Below, piece after piece: positions 48,701 to 58,414 of a stretch of DNA of 64,000 nucleotides; the stretch's first letter is position 1, and each line of letters opens with the position of its first letter. The stretch is from Moelleriella libera RCEF 2490 (taxonomy: Eukaryota; Ascomycota; Sordariomycetes; Hypocreales; Clavicipitaceae): NCBI GenBank assembly GCA_001636675.1, contig AZGY01000005.1, positions 1,255,693 through 1,319,692 on the forward strand, written 5' to 3'. The notes beneath the pieces were generated by a model. The model had not been told where the DNA came from, did not search any database, and worked only from the letters and a program-made list of their open reading frames with translations. A program made the translations under genes and the position numbers.

Positions 48701-49172
48701 GTTTTCGCATGCATATGATTCGCCATTGAAATACCAAACCGACGTTGTCCGCGAAAACGGCTTCAACCCGAGGTTCGCCAGCGGCCAGTTCAGGTTTACA
48801 GTGACCACGAAGCACCCAGAGCTGATTTTCGTGCGCTGGTCGGTCAAGTTGGCAAGTTACGGGGAGAGCTACAACAGCAAAGATTCGGCTGCCATCGCGA
48901 CGTATACTGCCAAGCTCAAGAACCTCAAGCAGGGGTATCGCACCATTCCCCTACACAACCATGCTGGCGACCAGTATCTCTTCTCGACGTTGTTCTGCAA
49001 ATTCAATGTCGAGTCTGTCGAGACGAGGCTGTTTGACCTCGTCCCGACTCTGCAGGACAGCAGCAAGCTCAACCGGCTGGGAGGCAAAGTCTTTGGCCGC
49101 GCCAACACAAGTCCTCGCAGCACGTTCGACAAGAGTAGCACGGAAAAGTACAGCTTAGAAGGCCTTGCATAG
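45711..49172 (+). CDS. PLC1: Phosphoinositide-specific phospholipase C (delta type)
   Basis: This enzyme cleaves PIP2 to IP3 and diacylglycerol at the membrane, in Ca2+-dependent signalling. It is intronless, 1153 residues from MPSSTSEHQQ; the open frame begins 24 nt earlier at a GTG but this is the first ATG. After a ~240-residue Ser-rich disordered N-terminus comes a PH domain (about 260-400, WLKKISQKNRFKRVCLMYD). An EF-hand-like region follows. The X box has catalytic histidines at about 576 (FISSSHNTYLMG) and 621 (VVHGRTLTS). A ~120-residue disordered Ser/Pro linker separates it from the Y box (GVKFAGFEDP...GLRLTSSNFDPLIYWRRG). A C2 domain (VDVLSAQQLMRPANL...) closes the protein. The layout matches fungal PLC-delta. 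A 12-kb gene-free region lies upstream. Confidence 0.96.
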   Translation: MPSSTSEHQQAAASSRIDSAMSALSAQLRRARPGQVQTTFNPSSQPFHVPASAISSSSIASSSRQGSPIMSPDTAVITTNSSIQASPEGLRPRDEDQFSSSFQLPDSILSRKTSTKSLGRSWIGHTSPIAEAGSPELRGNGVPTSHTTNATPTAPSSKTNLIRRLSSRASRRLTSRRRQSSAAPTSRDGSVGPCFLRRRSDSNNTAPPDYIPPATTDSESDLEEREDLMSMKSIFLDHHPKGSSANSTTGSVYGNANNMAGPVIPLQLQQGTWLKKISQKNRFKRVCLMYDRESNKLTWDRARPHKYLHVDEIRELRLGTDIQQYAREFNIPEWERANWFSILYVMPDKSKTKLAHWVADSEETTHLWVNFLEAMLKHRQDVMTALMTFNDKAIRQLWQNEMSKKFGEQSRLKDQEVLDITGVMRLCQNLHIYSSQSTLQANFRLADSRRIEALNFEEFWDFVRLMRQRPEVQRIIRSIAAKPDKGLSFEEFLTFLKESQGEDVDANLAVWERYFTKFVKRHRFDDGPEASHDNTFMSEAAFVGFLTSRQNGPLAEEPQEYTLDRPMNEYFISSSHNTYLMGRQVAGQSSVEGYIRALAQGCRCVEVDCWDGSDGQPQVVHGRTLTSAISFREVMTTINKYAFVKSTYPLWISLEVHCSPSQQALMVDIMKEAFGARLVTEPLDPSSGKLPSPSELMERVLVKVKKPNNNRDESLSAETTSRRRGSSLSSPGSRPSIPDGSTFSPPQSLPQSPLLPPSNQGRRLVGKTRVNTIAEGEVQQDLPGSSTSDTESGSEMGASVRRSQNKTTKVLGALGVYCAGVKFAGFEDPAAKTFNHIFSFMESSFAKHSRTKDAKMALDIHNMRYLMRVYPDGLRLTSSNFDPLIYWRRGVQMAALNWQTFDLGLQLNQAMFQGGKDESGYVLKPEELRDIQIQPYNLAIAAGKKERSVVTFTIDVLSAQQLMRPANLAANKSMDTYVEVEVFHANDKRDKKEVGSGFSHAYDSPLKYQTDVVRENGFNPRFASGQFRFTVTTKHPELIFVRWSVKLASYGESYNSKDSAAIATYTAKLKNLKQGYRTIPLHNHAGDQYLFSTLFCKFNVESVETRLFDLVPTLQDSSKLNRLGGKVFGRANTSPRSTFDKSSTEKYSLEGLA

Positions 49173-51031
49173 AGTGCATGGTTCAATTTCTGACTTGGGC
49201 GTGTGAAAAGTCTGCGCTCTCTTGCAAGTTCTGCGTCTCAACGCAGGCTGACTGGGTTCGCGAGGCTCGCAGAATCCAGGCAGGATCAAAACCAATCTCT
49301 CATCACAATCATTTTTCTCATTTGTATGCTCTGCATATTTCGATTCTTGGCTGTGCCGACAGTTCCCGCAGGCTCTATTTTGTTCGTCCTCTTTGCATAC
49401 GAGCTTGCGCCTCTGCTTCGTATCCTCTGGGCATGCCGTCCAACTGCTGTGACCGACGCGGCCCTGCAGATTGACGGATGTGTCCCGACGAATAGTCCGT
49501 TCAACTTTCTTCCTTTCTTCTTCCTCTTCTTCTTCTTCTTCTTCTCCTTCTTCTTCTTCTTCTTCTTCTTCTCCTCCTTCTTTTTCTTTTTCTTCTTCTT
49601 TTTTGCTCTTTTCTTCATCTATCTGGCGAGCGACTCGATTTTTCCAACAAAAAAAATGGCTGGCAAAGAAAAATACCCCCCTTAATGTACTCAAGGATTG
49701 CTGTGAGAAGGTTTGACGGAATTGCATGAGAATCCATTGCCAACTGAGACGAGGTGGCATACACAGTGCTGTTTTGTCAGCCTTGTGACGTACGGAGTGT
49801 TGCTGGCTGTACATGCGAATCATGGGTCATATAGCATCATGCATATAGGGAAGATCTGATGGCCTCGGTGGCTCTCGCCTGAACAGTGCTTGGGTCCGAG
49901 AAGGCCAAGTCTATATTGGTCTTGTCATCTGGGTCGCAGGTCAACCGTCTCGGAAATATGGCGTTTGGATGGCTAGGCACCTGGTTATGGTGCCACGATA
50001 TGCACTTGGGCTTCTATACCTGAGATATACATACGTACAAAAATACATGCATGCACATGGACAATGACTGTTGCAAGTTTACGTAGCTCGATGATGTGTC
50101 TTGGGCTGTTTGCAGTTCCCTTTATGCCTGCCTGCCCCCTCTGCCCTTTCATGCCATGGGGCCATCAGGCTGTCACTGTCGTCGACCTCCAACATTCGTG
50201 CAGGTCCGCGCTACCCTGCGTTTCCATACCAGCCCGTCGGGACGAACCAACAACAGCTCTGCTGAGGTGGCTGTTCAGCCCCAGAGGTCGAGTGGAGGGC
50301 GATTATTACATTTCCGGATTTTTATCTCCTGGGTGACTGAAGATGTGCCAACCAAAAAAAGGTTGAGGGCTGCGTGCCATGCAGGTTTACTACATCCAAA
50401 ATTCCATTTACTTCGCTCAGGCGAGCACCTCGCCATCAAGGCAATCGCCACAGGAATCAAGAATAAAATACGAGATTGATGTCGAAATGTCAAAATATTT
50501 CATGAAAATATATCTCAGTCAGAAGGGAAAACGCATCATCCGATTGCCTCATGGCAGAGGCACTCGGTTTGGATCAAGTACTTCGGATTCACATACGGAA
50601 CATGCGTGATGATATGCGCACGCGAAGATGCATCTTTGCACGTGAATTGATGTATGTCCAGTGTAGTCCAGGCTATTGATGGAGTGTCTGATCCCGTGAT
50701 GAAGTCAGGTACAGGAAAAAAAAAATAGATGGATAGGTATACAACACAGATGGTTCTGTTCTGTCTATGATCCCGGCGCCCGCTGCTATGCTCCAAACTG
50801 GTACGATGATCTGCCTCCTGCCTCGCCCCCTGCTCCCTCTCCACAATGAGGAGAGAAAAAAAACGAGTCTATTGATGATTTTGGCCCCAACTCTAATGAT
50901 TTTCTTTACCAAGAAAAAAAAAAGGGGGGGGGAAACGATAGGAAAAGAAGCTTTTGCGAGAGATCGAAAATCCAGGACAACAGAAGGAAACAAAGAGAGA
51001 CGGCAAGACAGATCAAGAAAAGAAAACTTCC
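49173..51031. other. Convergent intergenic region between PLC1 and PFA3
   Basis: 1.86 kb between two stop codons. It holds a long (TTC)n tract and no protein-like frame. It includes probable 3' UTRs. Confidence 0.6.
49507..49606 (+). repeat. Imperfect (TTC)n microsatellite, about 100 bp
   Basis: An almost pure pyrimidine strand of TTC units with CTCC and TTT interruptions starts 335 bp after the PLC1 stop. Its complement is a GAA tract able to form triplex DNA. Confidence 0.95.
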
Positions 51032-52721
51032 TTAATCTACACCTTCGTCCTGGTGGAGCAGAGGCCCTGGATTGCTACGATCTGAAGAACTGCCGCCACG
51101 GCCAAGCATTCTGCTTGCACCAGCACCGACGCTCCAGTTCGGGCGCCCATTAGCGACGGGACGCTGCTGCTGCTGCTGCTGCTGGGCAGGGCTCAGCCCA
51201 TTGCTCTTGCCATCGGCTTCTCCAACGCTGTCGTCGTCGTCGTCGTCGTCCGTGTCGAGAAGATCGTCATCGCCAGAATAGGGATGAAAGGTGCCCCGGC
51301 CACGCGGGGTCAGCCGCTGCATGGGCACGCCCTCCTCCGATGTGCCGTCAACGTATAGACTGGGATCACGGCCGAGGATGCGGTCCGCCTTGCTGGGCAT
51401 TCCCCGACCGCTCGGCGGTGCTCGAAAGGCATTGTCGTCCTCGTTGTGGATGTTGCCGCCGCCGCCGCCGCCGCCGCCGCTGCCGCCCCAGCCGGCATTA
51501 ATTTCTCGGTCACGCTGCTCCTGTCGCTCCCTTCGGATAGTTTCGCGCGCCTGGAGCCATTTCGGACTCGCCTCCCACGACCATCCGTCGCCCGTGGTGT
51601 TGCGCACGGGGATCGCCCACAGCCACGGGTTCGGCCCCAGCAGGTGCAGCAGGTTCTTCTTCCAGCCGAGGTCGAAGGCGCTGGGGAGCTTGTCCGAGTC
51701 CTGCTCGTCCAGGTACTCCTCGTACCGCCGGCGGCTCTGCTCCCGCTCCCGCTCCTCGTACGTCATCCGCGCAAGGGGCGCGTGGGCACTGGACGAGTCG
51801 CGCTCGTCCTCGCCTTCTTCGGGGCGCGTGATGCCCGGCAGGGCGTTGGCGTGCATGTCGACGAGCTGCTGTGCCGCCTGGGGCAGCTTGTTCGACGGCT
51901 GGTGCGCAGCGTGATACGTCTGCCTCAGCGGCGACAAATATCTCGTCCTCTCGAGGCACTCGAGCGTCGTCTGGCCCCTGAGCGCGAGCATGACGTGCCA
52001 GGCCGTGAAGGCACCGATGACGATGCCCATGATGCCGCTGAGTATGCTCAGGATGATGAAGTTGACGGGCAGCAGGCTGTCGAGCTGCTGGACGTCCACC
52101 TCGATGACCTCGGCCCAGACCCAGGTGCTGCTGACGGCAAACGAGTAGAGACAGAGCAGCGTGGTGTAGATGAGGAAGAGGAAGAAGGGCTTGTAGTTTC
52201 GCAGGCCGAGGCAGGTGGCGAGCCAGGGGCAGTGGTGGTCCATCTTGAGCACACACCGACGGCACGTTGAGCAGTGATGGGCGCGGTCTGGCTTCCGGGC
52301 CTGGCACTTTTTGCAGAAGCGCAGCTCTCCGTTGCTCTTGACGGTGAAGGACGTCGCCGGAGGGTGACGGTGGCCCTGCGTCGTGGGCAAGAGGCCGTAG
52401 CCATCTCGATTCGTCGTCGATCCGGGATCTGTGAAGACGGCCGTGGTGTAGGACCAGTTGAGCAGGACGTAGAGGGCCAGGCCGACCACGGTCGATCCCG
52501 TTCCTGTCATCATCATCATCAGTCAGCCCAATGAGACAAGACCCGAGTGGGCGTCACGACGGCTTACCCAGCCAGCTGCCTTTGGGCGCCATGGTCCCGA
52601 TCCCGGCCACGACCCAGACAGCCCATGTCGTCAGTCCGTACACGAAGACCAAGGGCGTGTAAGTGGCCAAGGCACAGCATGTCCGCTCCATTGTGCGCGC
52701 GCATCGCCGGGCCAGGGGCAT
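51032..52721 (-). CDS. PFA3: Palmitoyltransferase Pfa3 (DHHC, vacuolar)
   Basis: This protein S-acyltransferase palmitoylates vacuolar proteins such as Vac8 in yeast. Two exons (52721-52568, 52503-51032; 64-bp intron) give 541 residues. Four hydrophobic segments are visible: TYTPLVFVYGLTTWAVWVV, VVGLALYVLLNW, PFFLFLIYTTLLCLYSFAV and VNFIILSILSGIMGIVIGAF. The Cys-rich DHHC domain (FCKKCQARKPDRAHHCSTC...MDHHCPW) has its catalytic Cys near residue 143. The DPG motif follows TM2. The Pfa3 core ends at AFDLGWKKNLLHLLGPNPWLW. The C-terminal ~170 residues are low complexity with poly-Gly, poly-Asp and poly-Gln runs. A second in-frame ATG ten codons later (52691, MERTCC) may be the true start. Confidence 0.93.
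51163..51185 (+). repeat. (CTG)n repeat encoding poly-Gln in PFA3
   Basis: About seven CTG units (CAG on the coding strand) give a glutamine run in the disordered tail. Nearby tracts encode Asp (about 51227-51250) and Gly (about 51462-51483). Confidence 0.9.
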
Positions 52722-53490
52722 CGTGGTCCCCTGGGCGGCCGACGGCGGTCCGGCGAGGCGACTGTGATCCAGCGCGGCCGACGGGCTGCGTGTGGGTGCT
52801 CTCTGTCGTCCGGAATCCGTGACGGATCGTTGCGTGCGGTTGGGAAACACAAGATTTGGATAAGTGACACATGCGCCGCCGTGCTCGGCTTTGACTTGCG
52901 CACGCTGCTGCGCCACAAGTGCCGCTCGAGGCGGACGAGCCTACCCGGTACCCCCCCGTTCTGCCCGCCCGCGCCCCAAATACGTGTGCTTTCGATTGTC
53001 GGGTTGCTGCTTGCCTCCGCCCCAAAACTCAGACCAGGGCTTTGCGCCAAGTCGAAGTGTGTACAGACTTCATGGGCGGGAACGATGGACAATCAAAATT
53101 CGACTCATAAACCGTGCGTTGAGGTAGCGTATGTTCGTAGGCTACGAGCGTTGAGCCAGAATCTGACGGGTGGTTTCATCACTAGCAAGGCCAGGCTCCT
53201 CAATGACACTGGTTGGCTACACCTAGATTCCCACGGACCACCCCTTCTTGCGTCTGTCGATACAGCCTCTGGCCTGGGCGAGCTTCATCCTTTTCTTCCC
53301 TCCTCCGAGGCCTTGGCAATGCGCAATTCGGGACTTCGTCCTCCCAACAAAGATCAGAAAACAATTTGCTCAGTCAAGTGACGACCATTGGCAGCAAAAT
53401 CTTGCAAAGCAATCGTGCGCGACATGCTTTCATACAGCTCGCCTGTAAGCGAACTGATTCGCAAAGAGCCTCCTACGTCGCAGAGGACCA
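52722..53490. other. Intergenic region upstream of PFA3
   Basis: 769 bp between the PFA3 start and the zinc-finger gene stop on the same strand. It is probably promoter plus 3' UTR; no further feature is supported. Confidence 0.55.
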
Positions 53491-54637
53491 CTAATTGCGC
53501 AGCACAGAATGTGCATGTGCATTGGCGATCGTATTGTAGCGCGGCGTGCCGTCGTCCTTCCTGTGAGGCCCGACACTCACCATCCCCGCGGTAAGCTGAT
53601 CCATAAAGGCCCCATAGTTGTCCGTCTCGCGAATTCGACAGTTCACTGAGCTGTCTTCAGCATGAGAGGCGATGGCTGTGAGGGATTTGAATGTCTTGAG
53701 ACAGTACGGGCAGCGGAAAGTCCTGTCGCCGTGTGCGGGCGACCGTAGATGGCCGATCAGGCCACCGCCGTTCTTGAATGTCTTACTATTGAGACAATTA
53801 GCCGCAGTCTACCTTTGCTGTCTTCGTCACAAATGACTTACCCACATGGTACCTTGGGACAAATATATTTTCCCACTATCTCAGAGCGATATCGTGCCAC
53901 GTTGAACGCCGGACTGTCGGGGTCATCAGAACCCAGGCTTACAAAGGCCCGGCCGTCTTTCGGGGACGTGCCGGCTGCCGACGCCAAGTGCGTGAAATTT
54001 GGAGGACTGTCATTGATGAAAACTGGCTTGTCCTGGCTACTGTCGTCGGCGAGAGCATTGTCCTCTAGAATAAACATGGCTGACTTGCCATCAGGTGGCT
54101 TGAGACCCGGGCCGTGAACGGATTCGACAGCTTTCCAAGCATCGAGCGGACCTGATGAGATCTTGGACGGCATGCAGCTCACAAAACTGTTCTTCACAGG
54201 CTGCTGCGTGAGCTGCACCAACTGTTTTGAGAATTGCATCTTTTCCTCTCGCATCGCGTCCAGGACCGAGCTGTCGAGCTGGCCGCATTCTCCATCTTCG
54301 ACATGCGCCATGAGACTGCCCACGCGCGAGTACGGCCCGCGGCCACAACCAGGGCAGTGCAGAGCTTGTCCGTGGGGATGCATCTGTAGAGCCCAGTTCA
54401 GCTTCTCTGCACACTAGAAACCTTCAAAGGGAGAACCCTTGTCTGACCTACCTGTGCGGCATGACGTTCAAGTGTAACCTTGTCGCAGAAGTCTTGCCCA
54501 CAAGCTTCACAATACACTTGGTGAACTAAACCATACTTTTGTTTGTAGGCCTTGTGCTGCATCAGCTTCTCCCAGGAGGCGAAGCGGCGATCACAAGCTT
54601 CGCAGAGCCACTGCCCCTTGCTGGGATCAAAAGACAT
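53491..54637 (-). CDS. C2H2-type zinc-finger protein of unknown function
   Basis: I cannot name this gene. Three exons give about 350 residues, starting MSFDPSKGQWLCEACDRRF. Finger-like units are: WLCEACDRRFASWEKLMQHK (no full HxxxH spacing), YCEACGQDFCDKVTLERHA, LHCPGCGRGPYSRVGSLMAHVEDGEC, and YICPKVPCGKTFKNGGGLIGHLRSPAH followed by FRCPYCLKTFKSLTAIASHAEDSSVNC. This pattern is typical of fungal C2H2 finger proteins that may bind RNA or DNA. The second intron (53841-53786) is clear. The first is short and ambiguous: 54451-54414 (38 bp) gives ERHAAQCAEKLNW, and a 41-bp alternative also keeps the frame. A helical spacer with Met/Gln-rich sequence lies between fingers 3 and 4. Confidence 0.8.
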
Positions 54638-55029
54638 GGCTGCTTTGCACACTCTAGACCGTGATGGGTCTGATACGTAATCTCGGTGGATGAAGCTCGC
54701 TGTGGTCGATGAGCTCGAATGTCTTTGAGGGGGAAGGGGGAGAAAGGGAGAAAGGAAGGAACCAGGAAGGGGAGGGGGCCTGCCAGATCCCGCCGGCGCC
54801 AGTCAAATCGGCTGCCATCCGGCAGCTGTCACAGCCATCGGCCAGCTGTTCCGCATCGGCCAGCTATTCCAGAAGATATAGCGCCACGGGTCCGTCGCAG
54901 AGACGCACATTAGGTACCTACCTACCTAAGTAGGTAGGTAGGTACTTACAGGTAGGTAGGTAGGTAGGTATCTGTGGGCACTCGTACGAAATGACTGTAT
55001 GGCCCTGTTTGCGATCATGACATAACAGT
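54638..55029. other. Intergenic region upstream of the zinc-finger gene
   Basis: It contains the GGTA/TACC hairpin and tandem repeats (54914-54970) and C/G-rich promoter-like sequence. No gene is seen. Confidence 0.6.
54914..54970. repeat. Palindromic (TACC)n/(GGTA)n hairpin with tandem GGTA units
   Basis: Two perfect 14-bp arms (54914-54927 and 54932-54945) surround the loop AAGT. A run of five GGTA units follows (about 54950-54970). It lies about 280 bp upstream of the zinc-finger gene ATG. Confidence 0.9.
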
Positions 55030-57050
55030 CTAGTCCAGCTCAGGATAGGGCATCTCGTTCATGCCCATGCCATCATCGTCCTCGTCATCGTCATTGTAGT
55101 CATCACCCTGTCTTCCGTGATATTGAGCATGGAATTGAGCATGATAGCCATCAGCACCAACCTCGTACCCGGTCTTCGGGTACTCTTCATTTTCCGACTG
55201 ATCCTCGTCACTTCCGGAGCCATCGGATTCCGATCCATTATTCTCCTCCTCGCCAACAGTGCTGATGCCCTCAAACGGCATTGGCGATTGTTCTGTCGCC
55301 ACCGACGGACTGTCCCCTGATTCTCGGATTCGCACGTTGTAGCCTCTGCTCTTCTTTTTTGGTGGTTCTCTCCCCCGAAGCATAGTGAGCTCTTCGTTAG
55401 AAAGATCCAGATCCGGCAACGGCAGGTGTAAGGTGGTTGAGGCGGACCTGGTAGGAGTCATGTCGCCATACTCCAAGGTGGAAGCGAAATCAGCTTCCGT
55501 CAACTGCCTTCCGAACTGAATTGCAACCAGTTTAGTTTTCATGATGGCCTTGGCCTTGGCCCACAAACCCCCGTGGTACCACCCACTATTAACGTCGCAT
55601 TGTGGTCGGATTGGTGCGTCGTCGAAAAGACCTTTCAGGAGAGGATCGGTGATATCGCAGACCTGCCACACTTTGCCGTCGGTACAATACGTTCTCCCGT
55701 CGAATACGTGGCTGTCGGATGCCACATCTGGCGTGATGTGCGACGCACCAGTCTGCGTCCTCCTGACCGACTGCCAGGACTGACCCTTTTCTCTTTGCTC
55801 GTGCTTGTTCAGTTTGAACATCAGTGTCTGATAAATACGATACTTGGGATCAGTCCTTGGGTCCACGCCGTAAGGGACGACACTGTCACGCCAGGGTCCG
55901 CCTTTGAACTGATAGGCCGCGTAGTTGAGATACTTTTTCAACTCGTTCCAGCTGTTGAGTTTTCCTTGCAATTTGTTCATGAGTGAACGGCGAGTCCACA
56001 AAGGGCGTTCCCGGAACGCCTTGTCCAGCTCCGCCAAAACCTCTGGAGTTCTAGGATCCGTCATGTCGGGAGGTATTTGTGGTCCCTGTGGTGCGGGATC
56101 TTCGGCCCGGATCAAGTGACCGACTTGCTTAACGGCAGTCAAGTTGACAGTCTCGCCATCTTCTGTTGTACGTACGTAAGGATTCTGGGAGTAGAAGTAG
56201 TTGAAAGGTAGGCTCATGTGTGTGAATATGGGCGGAGGAATGACGTCGACGTTTGGAGGGCGATCCATGCCCTCTCGAAAGGAGAACTGTTTTAGCTTTT
56301 CGACTGCGCAGACCGTTGAGTTAGCCTGCGAACAATGGTTGCCTGATTGTGAAGAAGAGTACGAACCGTCTCCTGGAAGGACTTGATCGGCAAATCGTTG
56401 AGCAAAGTCGGATCGCCCCATATCCCAATAAAAGTCGGCAAGGGCGCGAAAGCGATGAGTTCGCTTGATGACGCCGATAGCCTCGACGTCGTATGCGCCT
56501 ACGTTGTCCGCCAACTTGCGCCTAAGCACTTTGGGCTCATCGAGCCGCGCAAAGGATCGAACGTTGGCACCGGTGCCCGTTTCGAGGCAGGCATCAGAGA
56601 CGGCCACGTCGCCTTCCCAGGGGTCATTGGTGCCCTTCTTCCTCCTCCGGCCGGTTCTCCTCGGCACCGTGATTTTCAAGACGATGTTATGAGACACCGC
56701 ATTGTGTGACATGAGCGGCTTACAGAATGGGCTTTCTGGATTCAAGTATAGCGGTATCGAGCTCCGCGCCGGGTCCAAGGCCTGGAGCGCATTAGCATGG
56801 GAGCCGTGATGTTGAACAAGTCTGACAGTCTCACGTGAGCCAGGGTAGGCACTCTGCCAAAGGCCTTGATGGCCCTATCAACATCCTCTACAATGGCAGG
56901 AATCTCGACGGCGGACAGGTTCCGCGGCGCGACGCGATATCGAGGAGCCCCGTCCTCTTGACCGTCACGCTGAGGGCTCTCCAATGCCTGAGACGTCCCT
57001 GCAGCCGATGGCGATGGTGCCGCAACGTCAACGTCGGAGCCCGACTCCAT
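55030..57050 (-). CDS. TFC1: TFIIIC subunit tau95 (Tfc1/Sfc1)
   Basis: This subunit of RNA polymerase III factor TFIIIC binds the A-box side of tRNA gene promoters in the nucleus. The gene starts at MESGSDVDVAAPSPS. Exons are 57050-56835, 56781-56367 and 56303-55030, total 1905 nt, 634 residues. The N-terminal tau95 dimerisation block (YRVAPRNLSAVEIPAIVEDVDRAIKAFG, IPLYLNPESPFCKPLMSHN) and the central domain (YQFKGGPWRDSVVPYGVDPRTDPKYRIYQTLMFK, WYHGGLWAKAKAIM) fit the family. It ends in a long acidic tail. The second intron (56366-56304, 63 bp) is a multiple of three with no stop, so it is open in the genomic frame. Its CTAAC branch site and CAG acceptor, and the family sequence LPxD-VEKLKxF, argue that it is spliced. 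Confidence 0.9.
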
Positions 57051-57815
57051 CGTAGCCACAGGAATGAGGATAAGGGGTCAGCGAAACGCGTCGTCGCCAG
57101 CTCGTTCATCGAACAATGGACCTTGTCTGCGCTTTTGTGGTGTAAGTTTTGGGCGGATCCTCATTAAGCGTGCTTCTATGTATATATGTACATGCGTACA
57201 GCTTCGTCCGGGTCCACTGACCATCATATCGATTGGCTCTTGACCCGGGGATGACTTTGACTTTTTGACTCTCAGCAGGGGCCGGGCGAGAAGTAGTTCA
57301 CCCATACCAGTGAATGGTTGGGAAACTGGGCAATTTGCGACTTGATGGCCGGCGTTCAGGACTGCTAAAACAATCACCCAACTCTGGACGGTGGCCGATG
57401 TTTGGACGGACTTTATTGTGTTACAGTCGTTGCGGAGAAATTGAGCCAGCTCCCCTGCAATGTCGTCAGCAGCTCGCGTTGCAGGACTCGGCCACCTCGC
57501 TCGCACCTTGAGTAGTCGCATGCGCCACTTGAGTCGTTTTCGCCGGCATGGCAAACCTAAAAAAAAAAACAGCCGCCACATTGTCCATCACTTTGAGCTG
57601 TTTGACAAGAACATTCGATGCCCTTTCCCGGGAATATGCAATCTGGCCCTCCTAGCCCACGAGAAAGCGCGCACTTGACCTGCATTCCCGACTCCATCCA
57701 ACCTAGACCCAAGGTACGGCAAGCACTCGAGCAATCGATTTGAGCCTTTAATTTGCTGGACCATGGCGGCCCCTCTTCTTCGGAACAAATAGCAGCAGCA
57801 GCCTCGACACACACA

Positions 57816-57855
<40 letters not shown>

Positions 57856-58414
57856 AGGCATGCGCAGGCGTTCACTTGCCTCTGCTTAGTTTTCTGTTTA
57901 CTTGATTGGGAACGCTCGCACCAGACGGGCTCAAGTTCCCGCCCATCATCCATCTTTCAGCAGTCAGATGCCGCCTGACCAAATCTAATGCACTGCACTT
58001 GATACTACTGCACAACCCTCCATTGCTCGCATTCGTTCGTCATCAAGTTCGTCATCGTGTCGTCCGTCGGTCGGGGAGCGAAGCAAGCGCCACTTATTGT
58101 TATTACCACCCCCGGCAGGAGGCCAGGCTAACCTCGTCGAGGCCTGCAGGCACCTGACTTCACCAAGAGCAGACCAGACTCAGGCCTTGTCACGCCCGGA
58201 GCTGCCCCACCGCCCGTCGCAGAGTCGAACTGTTTTGGCTGGCTTCTGCTTCGGGCTGGCTGGCTGGCTGGACCTCAAAATCAACAGCAACAGCGACGCA
58301 ACGGCACCCGTCTCCAGATCTCCCACCCAAGCATCATCGTCCGTCCCCCTCAACCCGCCCCCCACCTCCGGCCGCGGACAGTCGCGAGTAGTGAGGTGCC
58401 GTTGATTCTCAACC
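57051..58414. promoter_or_regulatory. Divergent intergenic region between TFC1 and RTS1
   Basis: 1.36 kb between opposite start codons. A CA microsatellite lies in the middle, and the ~450 bp before RTS1 are C/T-rich, like a leader. No protein-like frame is present. Confidence 0.55.
57807..57852 (+). repeat. (CA)n microsatellite
   Basis: About 22 CA units with one interruption (AAAC) lie between TFC1 and RTS1. Confidence 0.95.
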
